A stretch of DNA of 64,000 nucleotides from Gallionella sp. (lineage in GTDB: Bacteria; Pseudomonadota; Gammaproteobacteria; Burkholderiales; Gallionellaceae): assembly GCA_030681375.1 (NCBI GenBank), contig JAUXWM010000070.1, forward strand, positions 1 to 64,000. The letters are read 5' to 3'. The position numbers were made by a program, and so were the translations under genes. Positions 53,874 to 63,985 of this stretch are shown here, in pieces; within the stretch, counting starts at the first letter, position 1, and every line of letters begins with the position of its first letter. The notes beneath the pieces are model-generated. The model was not told the origin of the DNA and searched no databases. It saw only the letters and a list, made by a program, of their open reading frames with translations.

Positions 53874-54989
53874 GTGAAATATGTGGACGAATTCCGCGAC
53901 GGTGAACTGGCGAAAATCATCGCCGCCAATATTGTCCGCGAGGCAGACCCGCAGCGTGTTTACCGTCTGATGGAATTCTGTGGCGGGCATACTCACGCGA
54001 TTTCGCGTTATGGCCTCGCAGATTTACTGCCCGCCAGCGTGCGGCTGATACATGGCCCGGGCTGTCCGGTGTGCGTGCTGCCCATCGGTCGCGTGGATCA
54101 GGCGATACGGTTGGCGACGGAACAGGGGGTGATTCTGTGTACTTACGCCGACACCATGCGCGTTCCCGCTTCGGATAATCTCACGCTGATGCGCGCCAAG
54201 GCGGGCGGTGCGGATGTGCGCATGATCTATTCGACGCAGGATGCGCTGAAGATTGCGCGCGACAACCCGAAAAAACAGGTGGTGTTTTTCGCCATCGGTT
54301 TCGAGACCACGACGCCGCCGACTGCCGTAGCAATCAAACAGGCACAGGCTGCGGATTTGAAAAACTTCAGCATCCTGTGCAACCATGTGCTGACCCCGGC
54401 GGCGATGCACGCGATTCTTGCCGTAGAAGGCGGCGTGGCGCTGGACGGCTTTATCGGCCCGGCGCATGTCTCTACGGTGATCGGCAGCCGACCCTACGAA
54501 GTATTCGCGGATGATTATGCCAAACCGGTGGTGATCGCCGGATTTGAACCGCTGGACGTGATGCAGGCTATTTTGATGCTGATACGTCAGATCAATGAAG
54601 GGCGTGCGGCTGTCGAAAACGAATTCACCCGCGCCGTGACTCGCGAGGGGAACCGCAAGGCGCAGGCATGGGTTGATGAGGTGTTCGAGTTGCGCGAGGT
54701 GTTCGAGTGGCGCGGCCTGGGCAGTGTGCCGCACAGCGCCTTGAAGCTGCGTGAGAAATTTTCAGCATTTGACGCCGAATTGAAATTTTCAGCCGAATAT
54801 ATCGCCGTATCAGACCACAAGGCCTGCGAATGCGCAGCCATCCTGCGTGGCCGGAAACACCCGCAGGAATGCAAGATATTCGGCACGGTGTGCACCCCTG
54901 AGAATCCGGTCGGCTCCTGCATGGTGTCATCCGAGGGGGCGTGCGCGGCGCATTATTCCTATGGACGATTCAGAGGTGCCACACTATGA
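53874..54989 (+). CDS. hypD: Hydrogenase assembly protein HypD
   Basis: The 371-residue protein has MEFCGGHTHAISRYG, HGPGCPVCVLPIGRVD, GFETTTPPTA and the C-terminal 4Fe4S cysteines (CECAAILRG, CKIFGTVCTPENPVGSCMVSSEGAC). HypD is the redox scaffold on which the iron-cyanide-carbonyl unit is built with HypC. The GTG at 53874 gives the normal KYVDEFRD start. The repeat upstream leaves only a weak ribosome site. HypE overlaps its stop. Confidence 0.95.
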   Translation: MKYVDEFRDGELAKIIAANIVREADPQRVYRLMEFCGGHTHAISRYGLADLLPASVRLIHGPGCPVCVLPIGRVDQAIRLATEQGVILCTYADTMRVPASDNLTLMRAKAGGADVRMIYSTQDALKIARDNPKKQVVFFAIGFETTTPPTAVAIKQAQAADLKNFSILCNHVLTPAAMHAILAVEGGVALDGFIGPAHVSTVIGSRPYEVFADDYAKPVVIAGFEPLDVMQAILMLIRQINEGRAAVENEFTRAVTREGNRKAQAWVDEVFELREVFEWRGLGSVPHSALKLREKFSAFDAELKFSAEYIAVSDHKACECAAILRGRKHPQECKIFGTVCTPENPVGSCMVSSEGACAAHYSYGRFRGATL

Positions 54990-56020
54990 GTTATACCCGT
55001 CCGCTGGACTTCAAAAACGGTCGCATCGAGATGTCGTATGGTTCGGGTGGGCGTGCGATGGCGCAATTGATCACCGAATTATTTGCAAAGGTCTTCGATA
55101 ATTCCTACCTGGCGCAGGGCAATGATGGCGCGCTGCTGCCGTGCGTCAATGGCCGATTGGTGATGTCCACCGACAGTCATGTGGTCTCACCCCTGTTCTT
55201 TGCGGGGGGCGATATAGGCTGCTTGTCGGTACATGGCACGATCAATGATGTGGCGATGATGGGGGCGCAGCCGCTTTATCTGAGTGCGGCTTTCATTCTT
55301 GAGGAAGGCTTTCCGTTGGCCGACCTGCACCGCATTGTCGTTTCGATGGCGCAGGCGGCACGCGAGGCGGGCGTGCCCATCGTCACTGGCGATACCAAGG
55401 TGGTGGAGCAGGGCAAGGGCGACGGGGTGTTTATCACCACCACGGGCGTGGGCGTGGTCAGGGATGGCATCACGCTGTCGGGGAACTTGGCACAGCCGGG
55501 CGACAAAGTCCTGCTATCGGGCGCGATAGGCGATCACGGCATGGCGGTGTTGTCGCAACGCGAAGGGCTGAGTTTCGATGCGCCTATCGTGTCAGACACG
55601 GCGGCGTTGCACGGGCTGGTCGCGGCGATGCTGGACAGTGGCGCATGCTTGCGCGTGCTGCGCGACCCGACGCGCGGCGGCCTGGCTACCACACTCAACG
55701 AGATCGCCAAACAATCCGGGGTGGGCATGCTGTTGCAGGAGGCGGCGATTCCCGTGCATCAGATGGTGGAAGCCGCCTGTGAATTTCTGGGGCTGGATCC
55801 CTTGTATGTCGCCAACGAGGGCAAGCTGGTGGCTATCTGTGCGGCTGAGGATGCGGCGCGCTTGCTGAAGGTTATGCGCGCACATCCGCAGGCGGTTGAT
55901 GCGGCCATCATCGGCGAGGTGCTGGAGGATGCGCATGGCTTCGTGCAGATGGTCACCCGTATGGGCGGTCGTCGTATCGTTGACTGGCTGGCGGGCGAAC
56001 AATTGCCGCGAATCTGCTAG
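54986..56020 (+). CDS. hypE: Hydrogenase maturation dehydratase HypE
   Basis: The 344-residue protein is HypE: MSYGSGGRAMAQLI, GDIGCLSVHGTINDVAMMGA, DPTRGGLATTLNEIA, and the C-terminal PRIC whose last cysteine is carbamoylated and then dehydrated to cyanide. It gets the carbamoyl group from HypF. The start overlaps the hypD stop (ATGA). It ends the hyp operon and converges on the Sel1 gene. Confidence 0.97.
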   Translation: MSYTRPLDFKNGRIEMSYGSGGRAMAQLITELFAKVFDNSYLAQGNDGALLPCVNGRLVMSTDSHVVSPLFFAGGDIGCLSVHGTINDVAMMGAQPLYLSAAFILEEGFPLADLHRIVVSMAQAAREAGVPIVTGDTKVVEQGKGDGVFITTTGVGVVRDGITLSGNLAQPGDKVLLSGAIGDHGMAVLSQREGLSFDAPIVSDTAALHGLVAAMLDSGACLRVLRDPTRGGLATTLNEIAKQSGVGMLLQEAAIPVHQMVEAACEFLGLDPLYVANEGKLVAICAAEDAARLLKVMRAHPQAVDAAIIGEVLEDAHGFVQMVTRMGGRRIVDWLAGEQLPRIC

Positions 56021-56041
56021 TCGCGCCGGTTCAAGGCGCAG

Positions 56042-56707
56042 TCAGGGTTTTGCGGTAGCACTCGCAATTTGCTCGGGCGTCATTCGCCCGGCTAAATCAC
56101 TCATCAAGGCGCGGGCTATTTCGTGTCCCTGAGCAGCGGCGAGTCCGGCCCAGCGGTAAGACTCAACGAGATTCTGTTCCACGCCCTGACCATTGGCGTA
56201 CATGACTCCCAGATTGAATTGTGCCTGCGCAGCGCCTTGCTCGGCGGCAAGGCGGGTCCATTCCGCCGCCTTTGACGCATTCCGTAATACACCCTGACCT
56301 GTAGCATAGGCTACGCCGAGATTGAGTTGCGCTACGGCCAGTCCTTGATTAGCGGCAATGCGATACCACTTTGCCGCGTCGCCTTGGTTTGCCGTTACGC
56401 CCTGACCTGTGGCATACATCATTCCCAGATTAAATTGGGCCTGAGCGTGACCCTGGCGGGCGGCAAGCAGAAACCATTTTGCCGCTTCGCTGTAATCCTG
56501 CGCGATGTCTGCCCCCTTGAAATACAAGCCACCCATATTCAACTGGGAATCGGCATCACCGGCTGCGGCGCGGGCGCGAAGTTCACGTACGTCCGGGCTG
56601 TCCGCTGCGCCAGTCTCCGCCATTGATGCGTCAAGGCTGCCACAGAATGCGGGGGTGGATAACGCGGTGGACAGTAAGATGAAAAGCGTCAGTAAAATTC
56701 TGATCAT
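56042..56707 (-). CDS. Secreted Sel1-repeat protein
   Basis: The 221-residue protein has a signal peptide (IRILLTLFILLSTALSTPAFCG) and four Sel1-like repeats, each with the pattern AxAQFNLGxMYAxGQGV and AAKWxxxAAxQG. These helical pairs bind other proteins. No catalytic domain is visible, and the partner is unknown. It converges on hypE and is divergent from the LonB-like gene. ATG at 56707 gives the signal peptide. Confidence 0.9.
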   Translation of the reverse strand: MIRILLTLFILLSTALSTPAFCGSLDASMAETGAADSPDVRELRARAAAGDADSQLNMGGLYFKGADIAQDYSEAAKWFLLAARQGHAQAQFNLGMMYATGQGVTANQGDAAKWYRIAANQGLAVAQLNLGVAYATGQGVLRNASKAAEWTRLAAEQGAAQAQFNLGVMYANGQGVEQNLVESYRWAGLAAAQGHEIARALMSDLAGRMTPEQIASATAKP

Positions 56708-56893
56708 GATTGCGTCGTGCAAGTTCGGGATTCGTTTATCAACATCGGAGTGAGTTAACGCAAGACCGGAGTGTAACAATAAAACCAGCCGTTAAGAAAA
56801 TCCTGAGCCATTGCGGGGTGATTTCTCGGCAAAGGAACGCAAGCATGGCTTATTCGTTACAATCAGCATATCTATTCCGTTTCCGTAAAGAAA

Positions 56894-59314
56894 ATGCCGA
56901 ATTCAAAACTGACTGCCGCTGAACTTCGTCTTGTCGTCGCACCCGATGCACTGGGTTTTTCGGATACGACTGAGTTGCTGTCGTGCCCCTTGCCATGGAT
57001 AGGTCAAGAACGTGCGGAAATGGCTGCACGGTTTGGTCTGTCCATGGATCAGGCGGATTACAACCTGTTCGTGTTGGGCGATGTGGGCAGCGGACGCTCA
57101 TCGCTGCTCAAGCAGGCCATGCACACCGCCGCCGCTACGCGGTCTGTGCCCCCCGATCTATGCTATCTGCACAACTTCGATACGCCGGAGCGTCCGCGTG
57201 CCTTGCGTCTGCCTGCCGGACAGGGGCGTGTGCTGCGTCAATTCATGGCGCATATGACGAAAATACTGCAGACGGAAATCCCACTGCGCCTGAAGGGGCA
57301 GGAGTTCAAGGCTGAGAGCGAACGCATCGAGAATGCTTACAAGGCGGATGAGGCCAAGGCTTATGCCTCTCTGGATGCCTTCGCCGAAGCGCATCATTTT
57401 GTATTGCACCGTGAATCCGGTCATCTGGTTTTTACACTGATGGGCGAAAAGCGGCATGCGATCACCGAACACGAAGTGTATGCCCTGCCCAAGGAGCGCC
57501 GGGCGGAAATCGACAAGGCCGAGCAGGAATTGCGCGCAGAAATAACCCGTTTCCTGGAACAGACGCGGCCCATGGAGCGCGCCATGAACGAGTCGCTGGC
57601 GGCGTTGCGGCGTCAGATGGTGAGGCCGTTTCTGGATCACGAGTTGCAGGAAATTCGCACCAAGTTGAAGAAACAAATCAAGGATTCCATCAAGCTTGGC
57701 GCCTACCTTGAACAGTTTGCTCAGGATGTGCTGGAAAATGTCGAGCTGTTCGAGGCCTCGGATGACGATGAACAAGGCAGGCTGGAAGAGCTGAGCCGGG
57801 TGCTGTCCCGTTACCGTGTCAATCTGGTGGTGGATAACGACGGTCTGGAAGGTGCGCCGGTCATCATCGAAGATAATCCGCTGTTCCGCTCGCTATTCGG
57901 CAGCATCGAATATCAGTCCGAAAACGATATGCTGGTGACGGATTTTTCCCGTATCCGTGCCGGCAGCCTGCTCCGCGCGCATGGCGGATTTCTGCTGCTG
58001 CATTTGCGCGACCTGCTGGCCGACGGGTTGGTGTGGGAGAAGTTACGGCGTTTTTTACGCAGCGGACGGCTGCAAATCGAGGAGCCGGGTACGGCCTTTG
58101 CGCCGATTGCGGCCGTATCGCTGGAACCTGAGCCCGTTGACGTTGATGCCAAGATCATCCTGATCGCCTCGCGCGAGCAATATTATGAGTTGCAGGAGGA
58201 AGATCCCGAATTCGCGCGGCGCTTCCGGGTTAAGGTGGATTTTGCGGAAAGCTTTTCGTCCAGTGACGAAACGCGGCGTGCCTTTGCTATTTTTGTGGCA
58301 CACAGCTGCCGGAATCTGGGCCTGCCGCATTTTTCAGCCAGTGCTGTGGCGCGGTTGCTGGAGGATACGCATCGCGAAGTGGAAGACCAGTCACGCCAGA
58401 GTGCAAATTTCGCACGCACCGAAGCGCTGGTGATGGAAAGTGCAGCGCTGTGTCATGCGCGTGCCGGTAGCCTGGTAGAGGCGGCGGACGTCGAAGCCGC
58501 GCTCGGTGCGCATATCCGGCGTCATGATTATCCGGATCAGCGCATGCAGGAATCGATTGCCGAAGGGGTGGTGCTGATCAGTGTGCAGGGCGAGCAAGTG
58601 GGGCAGCTCAACGGGCTGACCGTAATGGACTTGGGGGATTACCGTTTCGGTTTTCCGGTGCGGGTCAGCGCGCGCAGCTATGCCGGAAACGATGGCCTGC
58701 TCAATATCGAACGTGAAGTGGAAATGTCCGGCCCTATCCATGACAAGGGGGTGCTGATATTGCACAACTACCTGTCCGCGCTGTTCGCACACATCGCACC
58801 GCTGGCGCTTAATGCGTCCATCGTATTTGAACAGGAATATTACGGCGTGGAAGGTGATTCGGCCTCCTGTGCCGAGTTTTATGTCTTGATTTCGTCCCTG
58901 TCGGGTTTGCCGCTCAAACAGGGTATCGCCGTGACGGGCGCAATCAATCAACATGGCCAGGTGTTGCCGATAGGCGGGGTCAACGAAAAGATCGAGGGTT
59001 ACTTCCGCATCTGCGCAACGGCCGGGCTGGATGGCAGCCAGGGCGTGTTGATACCATCAAGAAACCGCCGCCACCTGATGCTGGGACGTGAAGTTGTCGA
59101 GGCTGTGGAGCAGGGCTTGTTTCACATCTATTCCGCAGAGCATGTCAGCGAGGGTATGGAATTGCTCATGGGTCTGCCGGCGGGTATTGCGGACGGGCAG
59201 GGCGATTATCCGCACGGCAGCGTTCTGGGTCGTGCTCAGAAAACTTTACAGTCCTATCGTCGTGCCTGTCAGTTGTCTGAGCATCCGAAAGCCGGTCGTA
59301 AACATTCGCGTTAA
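56894..59314 (+). CDS. LonB/LonC-like ATPase-protease
   Basis: The 806-residue protein joins an AAA-type ATPase part (P-loop GDVGSGRSS near 62 and a long helical region, NLVVDNDGLEGAPVI) to a Lon protease domain. The catalytic dyad is serine 656 in GDSASCAEFY and lysine 699 in GGVNEKIEGYF. It is separate from the LonA at 27547 and lacks its N-terminal domain, like proteins of the YcbZ/LonH type. It probably degrades or remodels proteins; targets are unknown. It diverges from the Sel1 gene. Confidence 0.9.
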   Translation: MPNSKLTAAELRLVVAPDALGFSDTTELLSCPLPWIGQERAEMAARFGLSMDQADYNLFVLGDVGSGRSSLLKQAMHTAAATRSVPPDLCYLHNFDTPERPRALRLPAGQGRVLRQFMAHMTKILQTEIPLRLKGQEFKAESERIENAYKADEAKAYASLDAFAEAHHFVLHRESGHLVFTLMGEKRHAITEHEVYALPKERRAEIDKAEQELRAEITRFLEQTRPMERAMNESLAALRRQMVRPFLDHELQEIRTKLKKQIKDSIKLGAYLEQFAQDVLENVELFEASDDDEQGRLEELSRVLSRYRVNLVVDNDGLEGAPVIIEDNPLFRSLFGSIEYQSENDMLVTDFSRIRAGSLLRAHGGFLLLHLRDLLADGLVWEKLRRFLRSGRLQIEEPGTAFAPIAAVSLEPEPVDVDAKIILIASREQYYELQEEDPEFARRFRVKVDFAESFSSSDETRRAFAIFVAHSCRNLGLPHFSASAVARLLEDTHREVEDQSRQSANFARTEALVMESAALCHARAGSLVEAADVEAALGAHIRRHDYPDQRMQESIAEGVVLISVQGEQVGQLNGLTVMDLGDYRFGFPVRVSARSYAGNDGLLNIEREVEMSGPIHDKGVLILHNYLSALFAHIAPLALNASIVFEQEYYGVEGDSASCAEFYVLISSLSGLPLKQGIAVTGAINQHGQVLPIGGVNEKIEGYFRICATAGLDGSQGVLIPSRNRRHLMLGREVVEAVEQGLFHIYSAEHVSEGMELLMGLPAGIADGQGDYPHGSVLGRAQKTLQSYRRACQLSEHPKAGRKHSR

Positions 59315-59327
59315 ACCGGAGGCATTT

Positions 59328-59828
59328 TCAGCGAGTCCAGTTCACCCGCAACAGGTTTTGATCGGGGTTGTAGTGGTATTCCAGTTCGCCCTGATAGGCG
59401 TGGTGCAAGGCCTCGCCGATGCCGCGCGCCAGATGAATGTCAGTCGTGGTGATCTGCGTGCCCTGTGCTGTTTTTTCGATCGCCATGATGCGCTGCAGGG
59501 GATGGCTGATTTTTTCCTGCGCTTCCCGATGTTGTATCAGTTGCAGGATTTCGTGTTCATGTTCAGGGAAGAAATTACCGCTCAGTGAGACATAGCCCGC
59601 CGGAAAATGATCGCGTATCCGATGGCAAGCCGGACAGCTTGTTTGATGCGCGTTCGCCGGAGCCGGTAACCATTGCCAGCGTCCATCGTGAAACACCGCG
59701 CCGCAGTCAGAGCAGACCGCAGGCTCCGGTAATTTACCCTTGGCTTTGTAAGCGTCGTGCCTGGCTTCCTGTAACAGGCGGTCATGCCGGATGGGTTGAA
59801 AGCCGGATTGTTGTGATTGCTTATTCAT
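59328..59828 (-). CDS. BCAM0308-type zinc-ribbon protein
   Basis: The 166-residue protein matches the BCAM0308 family: QPIRHDRLLQEARHDAYKAKGKLPEPAVCSDCGAVFHDGRW, then CPACHRIRDHFPAGYVSLSG. The CSDC and CPAC pairs form a zinc ribbon, and the C-terminal part with YHYNPDQNLLRVNW may bind RNA or protein. Its role is not known. ATG at 59828 has GAGGGG as ribosome site. It converges on the LonB-like gene. Confidence 0.8.
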   Translation of the reverse strand: MNKQSQQSGFQPIRHDRLLQEARHDAYKAKGKLPEPAVCSDCGAVFHDGRWQWLPAPANAHQTSCPACHRIRDHFPAGYVSLSGNFFPEHEHEILQLIQHREAQEKISHPLQRIMAIEKTAQGTQITTTDIHLARGIGEALHHAYQGELEYHYNPDQNLLRVNWTR

Positions 59829-60055
59829 GGTCGTTCCCCTCGTGTTTGCGTGATCAGATCGGCGGGTGTCAGCCTGCCGGGAATGATGTTTGTGCATGAC
59901 GTGCGACTTCCGATGCTTAGCTGCGCTCCTCTTGAAAATTGAACAACAATTACGCTTTGGTCTGCGATTAAAACGCCCGCATTATCGCTCTATGAAAATT
60001 GGAATTGCAATTTATTTTTTTAACAATTTCTGATGAAAATACTCTGTTTGAAAGA

Positions 60056-60661
60056 TTATTTTTTGGTTTCCTCATTCTTCGTAATAGCGAGATCTGCACG
60101 AAATTCTTCAAGCTTGCCATGAAAGTTTTCTGCATCGCCATAGTCCAGAAAATCCTTGTAGCGCGAGTGTGCGCTGAGGATTTTGCTGGCGTGTTTTATC
60201 GGGCAGAAATATTGTTCGGTGCGCGCCGTGACTTCGCGCGCATAGCCGAGCATGCCGACGGCATAGGAGCAGTACATGCAATGCACTTTTTCGATGATAT
60301 TCAGATAGGCCAGTTGCTGATGATCCATGACGATATAGTCTGCGCGCCGCACCCTGGCTATGCCGTAAACAGGAAAACAGATCCACTGGTAGAACGTAAC
60401 ACACAGATCGAACAAGACTAGTGGAATAATCAGGCTGTAGATGACCGGCATGGTGAGGAAATTTTGCGGACGAACAGTGAGGAACCAGCGGAACACCCCC
60501 AGCTTGACATGACGGTGCGCGGCTCTGATGGTTTGCTCGAAAATAATGCGCTTATCTTCGATCTGATAGCGTAAGCGGCTAGCCTGCTCGTCGAGTGCTG
60601 TTTGCAATTCGGCTTCAAGTTGGCCTATCTGGTCGAGAATCTGACGTATTCTGTTGTTCAT
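60056..60661 (-). CDS. Conserved membrane protein of unknown function
   Basis: The 201-residue protein has an N-terminal helical coiled part (QILDQIGQLEAELQTALDEQ), two hydrophobic segments (about 70-100, FLTMPVIYSLIIPLVLFDLCVTFYQW) and a soluble tail with HCMYCSYAVG and YFCPIKHASK. I do not recognise a named family, but the Cys pairs look like a metal or redox site. It is alone, between the BCAM0308-type gene and nhaR on the same strand. Confidence 0.6.
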   Translation of the reverse strand: MNNRIRQILDQIGQLEAELQTALDEQASRLRYQIEDKRIIFEQTIRAAHRHVKLGVFRWFLTVRPQNFLTMPVIYSLIIPLVLFDLCVTFYQWICFPVYGIARVRRADYIVMDHQQLAYLNIIEKVHCMYCSYAVGMLGYAREVTARTEQYFCPIKHASKILSAHSRYKDFLDYGDAENFHGKLEEFRADLAITKNEETKK

Positions 60662-60756
60662 GCCGAGACTTTCCTGTGCGTATTCGGGTCGCAGTATAAG
60701 GTGTGATGCAGAAAACAGGTGTAACAGCGGCTGATTCGGCGGTGCGGCTGCCTTTT

Positions 60757-61659
60757 TCAGACGCTGTCTGTGAACAATCCCTGCTGGGCGGATTCGCTCA
60801 CTGCCAGCGCGGCCGGGTGGCTGATCTTGCGCTCTGCCGTAATGAGGAAGAATCGCTCCTTGACGGCTAGTGTGCTGCCTAGGGGAATTACGCCGTATTG
60901 TTGTGCCACTTCGCCTGCGATGGCAGTCGGTGCGGGAAAAATGCCTGCACCCGCCTGACCGAAGGATTTCATCAGCGCGCCATCATCAAATTCGCCTACC
61001 AGGTGCGGGAAGATGTCCTGGCTGCCCAGCCAGCGCAGCAGCGGGGCACGTACGGCGCTGTCTTCGCCGGGAATCAGCAGGGGCGCGCCGTCAAGCAACA
61101 GCGGGAACTTTTCGGAAAGCCCGGCAGCCAGGCCGGGCGCTGCGAAAAAAGTGAGCCCGCATTCGCCCAGACGATGACTGTATCCTTTTACATCCATGCC
61201 TGGTGGCAGGGGGCGGTCGGCCAGTACCATGTCCAGACGGTGGATGGCCAGTTCTGCCAGCAATCGTTCGAATTTATCTTCGCGACACACCATGCGTACC
61301 GGATCGGGTAGCGCCAGAGCGGGTGCCAGCAGGCGATGGGCAATGGACTTGGGTATGACATCGGAGATGCCGACCCGGAACAGAAAGGGGCGTTCATCGT
61401 GACGGTTGCGCAAGGCTTCTTCGAGTTCGCTTCCCAGCTGAAAGATCTCATCGGCATAGGAAAAAGCCACATGCCCGGCATCGGTCAGTTCCAGACGCCG
61501 TCCTGTGCGCCGAAATAGCGCTACCCCCAGCCTTTTTTCGAAAAGCGTCAACTGACCGGATAGCGTCTGGGGAGTGAGATGGAGTTTCTCTGCCGCGCGG
61601 TTGATAGCGCCAGCCTTGGCTACGGCGAAGAAATAATAGAGATGCTTGAAGTTGAGCAT
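60757..61659 (-). CDS. nhaR: LysR-type regulator of the NhaR group
   Basis: The 300-residue protein has an N-terminal helix-turn-helix (LYYFFAVAKAGAINRAAEKLHLTPQTLSGQL) and a LysR ligand domain with VGISDVIPKSIAHRLL and LADRPLPPG, as in NhaR, the sodium-responsive activator of nhaA. The nhaA gene is not next to it. It is divergent from yqhA, whose promoter it may control. Confidence 0.85.
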   Translation of the reverse strand: MLNFKHLYYFFAVAKAGAINRAAEKLHLTPQTLSGQLTLFEKRLGVALFRRTGRRLELTDAGHVAFSYADEIFQLGSELEEALRNRHDERPFLFRVGISDVIPKSIAHRLLAPALALPDPVRMVCREDKFERLLAELAIHRLDMVLADRPLPPGMDVKGYSHRLGECGLTFFAAPGLAAGLSEKFPLLLDGAPLLIPGEDSAVRAPLLRWLGSQDIFPHLVGEFDDGALMKSFGQAGAGIFPAPTAIAGEVAQQYGVIPLGSTLAVKERFFLITAERKISHPAALAVSESAQQGLFTDSV

Positions 61660-61906
61660 ACCGTTCTCAAATCGAAAAATACGAATACAGTAACATGATA
61701 ATTCGACTTTTTCTTATCAAAAAAGAATTGTAGGATGAGTTCTCGTAAAGAAGGGCGCGCGAATGGATATCCAGAATCAGGGGAACAGGCTCGCGGTCAG
61801 CCTGCGCTATTTTCTGAAAAAACGCCTTGCTTATGCCTGCGGTGCTGATTAATGATGTCGCGGCAGCATTACGGCCATCGTAGTCAATATATTTTTGGAG
61901 TCAGTT

Positions 61907-62419
61907 ATGCAAAAGATTGAACATTTCCTCGAACGCTTCATCTTCGCCAGTCGCTGGCTGCTGGCCCCGTTTTACATAGGGCTGGTGGGGGCTATCGTGT
62001 TGATGCTGTTCAAGTTCGTTAAGGAATTTATCGGGCTGTTGACGGTGGTGTTGACGGGCGATGGCAGTCAGGTGCTGGTGGGCGTGCTCACGCTGGTGGA
62101 TGTGGCGCTGGTGGCCAATTTATTGATTATTATCATATTTGCGGGTTACGAGAATTTCGTTTCCAAGATCGATACCGGAAACCACGAGGACAGGCCGGAA
62201 TGGATGGGGCAGGTTAGCTTTACCGACTTAAAAATCAAGGTCATCGGTTCTATCGTGGCCATCTCCGCTATCGAGCTGCTCAAGGCTTTTGTCAATGTAG
62301 AAGCTTATACCAATGAGCAACTGGCTTGGAAGGTCGGCCTGCACATGGCCTTTGTCGTCTCGGGCGTGCTGTTCGCCTTGATGGATAAGCTGATGTCGGG
62401 CAAGCCGGGCGGTCACTGA
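61907..62419 (+). CDS. UPF0114 (YqhA) membrane protein
   Basis: The 170-residue protein belongs to the UPF0114/YqhA family, with [35 protein letters not shown] and four membrane segments. The function is unknown. ATG at 61907 follows GGAG. It heads a set yqhA-htpX-carbonic anhydrase on the plus strand, and lies divergent from nhaR. Confidence 0.9.
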   Translation: MQKIEHFLERFIFASRWLLAPFYIGLVGAIVLMLFKFVKEFIGLLTVVLTGDGSQVLVGVLTLVDVALVANLLIIIIFAGYENFVSKIDTGNHEDRPEWMGQVSFTDLKIKVIGSIVAISAIELLKAFVNVEAYTNEQLAWKVGLHMAFVVSGVLFALMDKLMSGKPGGH

Positions 62420-62459
62420 AGCTACGATTAACTTTAGGATAAACAGGGGGAATACCGTC

Positions 62460-63341
62460 ATGAAACGCATTCTGCTTTTTCTTGCTACCAATATGGCTAT
62501 CGTGCTGGTGTTGTCCGTCACCATGCGATTGCTGGGCGTGGAGCCTTATCTTAACGAACAGGGCCTCAATCTGACTTCGCTGCTGATTTTTGCGGCAGTG
62601 ATGGGTTTTGGCGGCTCGTTTATTTCATTGGCCATCTCCAAATGGATGGCGAAAAAGTCTATGGGTGTACGGGTGATAGAGGCACCGTCGAGTTCGACCG
62701 AATTCTGGCTGGTGGAAACTATTCGCAAATACTCGGAGCAGGCAGGCATCAGGATGCCCGAGGTGGGTATTTTCGACTCACCCGAGGTTAACGCCTTCGC
62801 TACGGGTATGAGCAAAAATTCCTCGCTGATCGCCGTGTCCAGCGGGCTGCTGCAACAGATGACGCGTGAAGAGGCTGAAGCCGTTCTGGGCCATGAAGTG
62901 GCTCACGTTGCCAATGGCGACATGGTGACACTGGCGCTGATTCAGGGTGTGGTGAACACCTTTGTGATGTTCCTGTCACGCGTCATCGGTTACGTGGTTG
63001 ACAAAGTGGTATTCAAGACCGAACGGGGCACCGGGCCGGCATTTTTCGTTACTATGATCATCGCAGAGCTGGTGCTGGGCGTGCTCGCCTCTATCATCGT
63101 TATGTGGTTTTCGCGCAGGCGCGAGTTCATCGCCGACCGGGGTGGTGCGAGCCTCGCCGGGCGGAAAAACATGATCGCCGCACTGCAAAGACTCAACACG
63201 CTGCACCCCGCGCCCTTGCCGGAAAAAATGGCGGCTTTCGGCATCGCCGGTACGGGTGGCAGCGGCATCAAGCGTTTGTTCATGACTCATCCGCCGCTTG
63301 AAGAACGCATAGCCGCACTGCAAGCAGGTGCAGCTTCATGA
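62460..63341 (+). CDS. htpX: Membrane zinc metalloprotease HtpX
   Basis: The 293-residue protein has two N-terminal membrane segments, the zinc site HEVAH at 145-149 with the third ligand in [10 protein letters not shown], two more membrane segments in between, and the C-terminal [15 protein letters not shown]. HtpX degrades damaged membrane proteins. It is heat-induced in E. coli, but no clear sigma-32 site is seen here. The carbonic anhydrase start overlaps its stop (ATGA at 63338). Confidence 0.96.
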   Translation: MKRILLFLATNMAIVLVLSVTMRLLGVEPYLNEQGLNLTSLLIFAAVMGFGGSFISLAISKWMAKKSMGVRVIEAPSSSTEFWLVETIRKYSEQAGIRMPEVGIFDSPEVNAFATGMSKNSSLIAVSSGLLQQMTREEAEAVLGHEVAHVANGDMVTLALIQGVVNTFVMFLSRVIGYVVDKVVFKTERGTGPAFFVTMIIAELVLGVLASIIVMWFSRRREFIADRGGASLAGRKNMIAALQRLNTLHPAPLPEKMAAFGIAGTGGSGIKRLFMTHPPLEERIAALQAGAAS

Positions 63342-63985
63342 AAGACATCGCCAACTTCATTTCCGGTTTTCGGCGCTTTCAGGAAAAGTATTTCAGCGAA
63401 GACCAGGATCTGTTTGAACAGCTTAGGCAGGGGCAGCGCCCCAAAGCGCTGATCGTGGCCTGCGCCGATTCACGGGTGGATCCGGCTTTGCTGACGGGCG
63501 CTGAACCCGGAGACATGTTCGTGGTGCGCAACGTGGCCAATCTGGTGCCGCCTTATCAGATCGACGGTAGCTACGATAGTGTGGCAGCGGCGCTGGAGTT
63601 TGCCGTGTTGTCACTGGAAGTCGAGCACATTATCGTGCTCGGACACGCCCATTGCGGCGGAATCAACGCCTTGATGCGCGATGAGGGAACGTGCAGCGAG
63701 TTCATAGGAAAGTGGGTCAGCATCGCTCAACGGGCGCGCGAACGAGTGTACGCTGAGCTTCCGAATAAGCCACCTGCCTTGCAGTCACGGGCTTGCGAAC
63801 AGGCTGCCATACTCGTTTCGCTGGAAAATTTGCTGACTTATCCATGGATCGCTCAGCGCGTAGCTGCCGGTGTCATGCATCTGCATGGCTGGTATTTTGA
63901 TATGGCAGATGGTTCACTCTTGCAGTACAACCCGGCGGGTAATGCATTCGAGTCTGTCGCCGGACAATCAGGTAATCAGTTATGA
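63338..63985 (+). CDS. Beta-class carbonic anhydrase
   Basis: The 215-residue protein has the zinc ligands of beta-carbonic anhydrases: [13 protein letters not shown], with Cys and Asp-Arg, and [11 protein letters not shown] with His and Cys. It turns CO2 into bicarbonate in the cytosol. ATG at 63338 overlaps the htpX stop. The C-terminus [16 protein letters not shown] is normal. Confidence 0.95.
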   Translation: MKDIANFISGFRRFQEKYFSEDQDLFEQLRQGQRPKALIVACADSRVDPALLTGAEPGDMFVVRNVANLVPPYQIDGSYDSVAAALEFAVLSLEVEHIIVLGHAHCGGINALMRDEGTCSEFIGKWVSIAQRARERVYAELPNKPPALQSRACEQAAILVSLENLLTYPWIAQRVAAGVMHLHGWYFDMADGSLLQYNPAGNAFESVAGQSGNQL

